This document shows, one piece after another, positions 14,039 to 14,277 of a stretch of DNA of 14,277 nt. A program made the position numbers and the translations under genes. The notes under the pieces were generated by a model, which ran no database searches, was not told the origin of the DNA, and saw only the letters and a program-made list of their open reading frames with translations. Source of the stretch: an uncultured Bacteroidales bacterium (GTDB taxonomy: Bacteria; Bacteroidota; Bacteroidia; Bacteroidales; P3); NCBI GenBank assembly GCA_937901525.1, contig CALDHX010000045.1, positions 1 to 14,277 on the forward strand. Reading direction: 5' to 3'. How positions within the stretch are numbered: position 1 is the stretch's first letter; each line of letters begins with the position of its first letter.

Positions 14039-14204
14039 GTGTGGAAATGCCTTTGGGTTCACAGATCGGTGATGGGTTATATTGTAAACACAAATCCTTT
14101 ATGAAAAGTGAAAAAATATTGTTGCCATTGGGAATAATAACAGAGTACAATGCTGAGTTTTCAAGTGATAAAATAACATTAAATAATACTTTACCTAATA
14201 CATT

Positions 14205-14240
14205 AAAAGAAGCAAGATTTTTAAATCTTGCTTCTTTTTT
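14205..14240 (+). terminator. Perfect 16-bp hairpin terminator at the right edge
   Basis: AAAAGAAGCAAGATTT at 14205-14220 is perfectly complementary to AAATCTTGCTTCTTTT at 14223-14238, with a T-run to 14240. In practice the innermost pairs open to form the loop. It is the most regular hairpin in the window and directly precedes another -7 box. Confidence 0.88.
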
Positions 14241-14241
14241 A

Positions 14242-14249
14242 TACCTTTG
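14242..14249 (+). promoter_or_regulatory. Bacteroidetes -7 element at the window edge
   Basis: TACCTTTG followed by C matches TAnnTTTG and begins four bases after the terminator stem ends. It probably drives a gene that begins to the right of the window. No clear -33 TTTG is seen; the expected place falls in the hairpin. Confidence 0.5.
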
Positions 14250-14277
14250 CCTCCGTAATTTAAAATCAAAACATTAT

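Larger units (their letters stand above)
14045..14277 (+). other. Unassigned transcription unit: small RNA, leader region, or 5' part of an unknown ORF
   Basis: A promoter at 14006-14038 and a perfect hairpin terminator at 14205-14240 frame about 195 nt with no recognised gene. The same stretch holds a reading frame from ATG 14047, with a second in-frame ATG at 14101 (MKSEKILLPLGIITEYNAEF). It has no stop through to the window edge, 77 codons in all, which is long for such AT-rich DNA. However, the frame runs straight through the hairpin and through the next -7 box at 14242-14249, which speaks against it being a protein. The product resembles nothing I know. A small regulatory RNA (including a 6S-like RNA, which I cannot confirm by folding by eye) or a terminator-bearing leader of a downstream gene are the main alternatives. 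Confidence 0.4.

Overview
The window is AT-rich chromosomal DNA from a member of the Bacteroidetes, most likely Bacteroidales. The evidence is repeated TAnnTTTG promoter elements (the Bacteroidetes -7 box), a Bacteroidetes-type HU-related histone-like protein, a lysyl-tRNA synthetase with a C-terminal extension, a long-form PurM, and LpxB (a Gram-negative lipid A enzyme). The genus cannot be told from the sequence. I see no insertion sequence, CRISPR array, tRNA or rRNA.

Left end (1-1650): the 5' part of a secreted M4/thermolysin-like protease precursor (FTP propeptide) lies on the minus strand, broken by a frameshift and cut by the window edge. Opposite it is an AraC-family regulator on the plus strand. 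Between the two divergent promoters are four TTTGGC direct repeats spaced 20-21 bp, a plausible operator array for this regulator. A GtrA-like membrane protein gene follows on the minus strand, convergent with the regulator.

Middle (2184-7480): one plus-strand operon, closed by a strong hairpin terminator. It encodes SurE nucleotidase, a small three-helix membrane protein, LpxB (lipid A disaccharide synthase), a secreted SpoIID/LytB-like glycan-cleaving protein, a secreted thioredoxin-fold protein, and an iron-sulfur L-cysteine desulfidase/serine dehydratase-like enzyme. The theme is envelope biogenesis plus housekeeping metabolism. ssb converges on the same terminator from the other side.

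Right part (8001-13441): divergent from ssb, a second plus-strand operon with overlapping genes: lysS, an S41 (C-terminal processing) protease, purM, and a YhcC-like radical SAM protein. An HU-like gene on the minus strand converges on it across a hairpin that is a better terminator for the minus strand.

Right edge (13907-14277): two strong hairpins and two Bacteroidetes -7 boxes frame a transcript of about 195 nt. It is either a small RNA/leader or the start of an unrecognised ORF that stays open to the window edge. This unit, the AraC/protease operator array and the frameshifted protease are the points most worth a second look. The two operons are otherwise ordinary core genome, and I did not find a clearly new multi-gene system.
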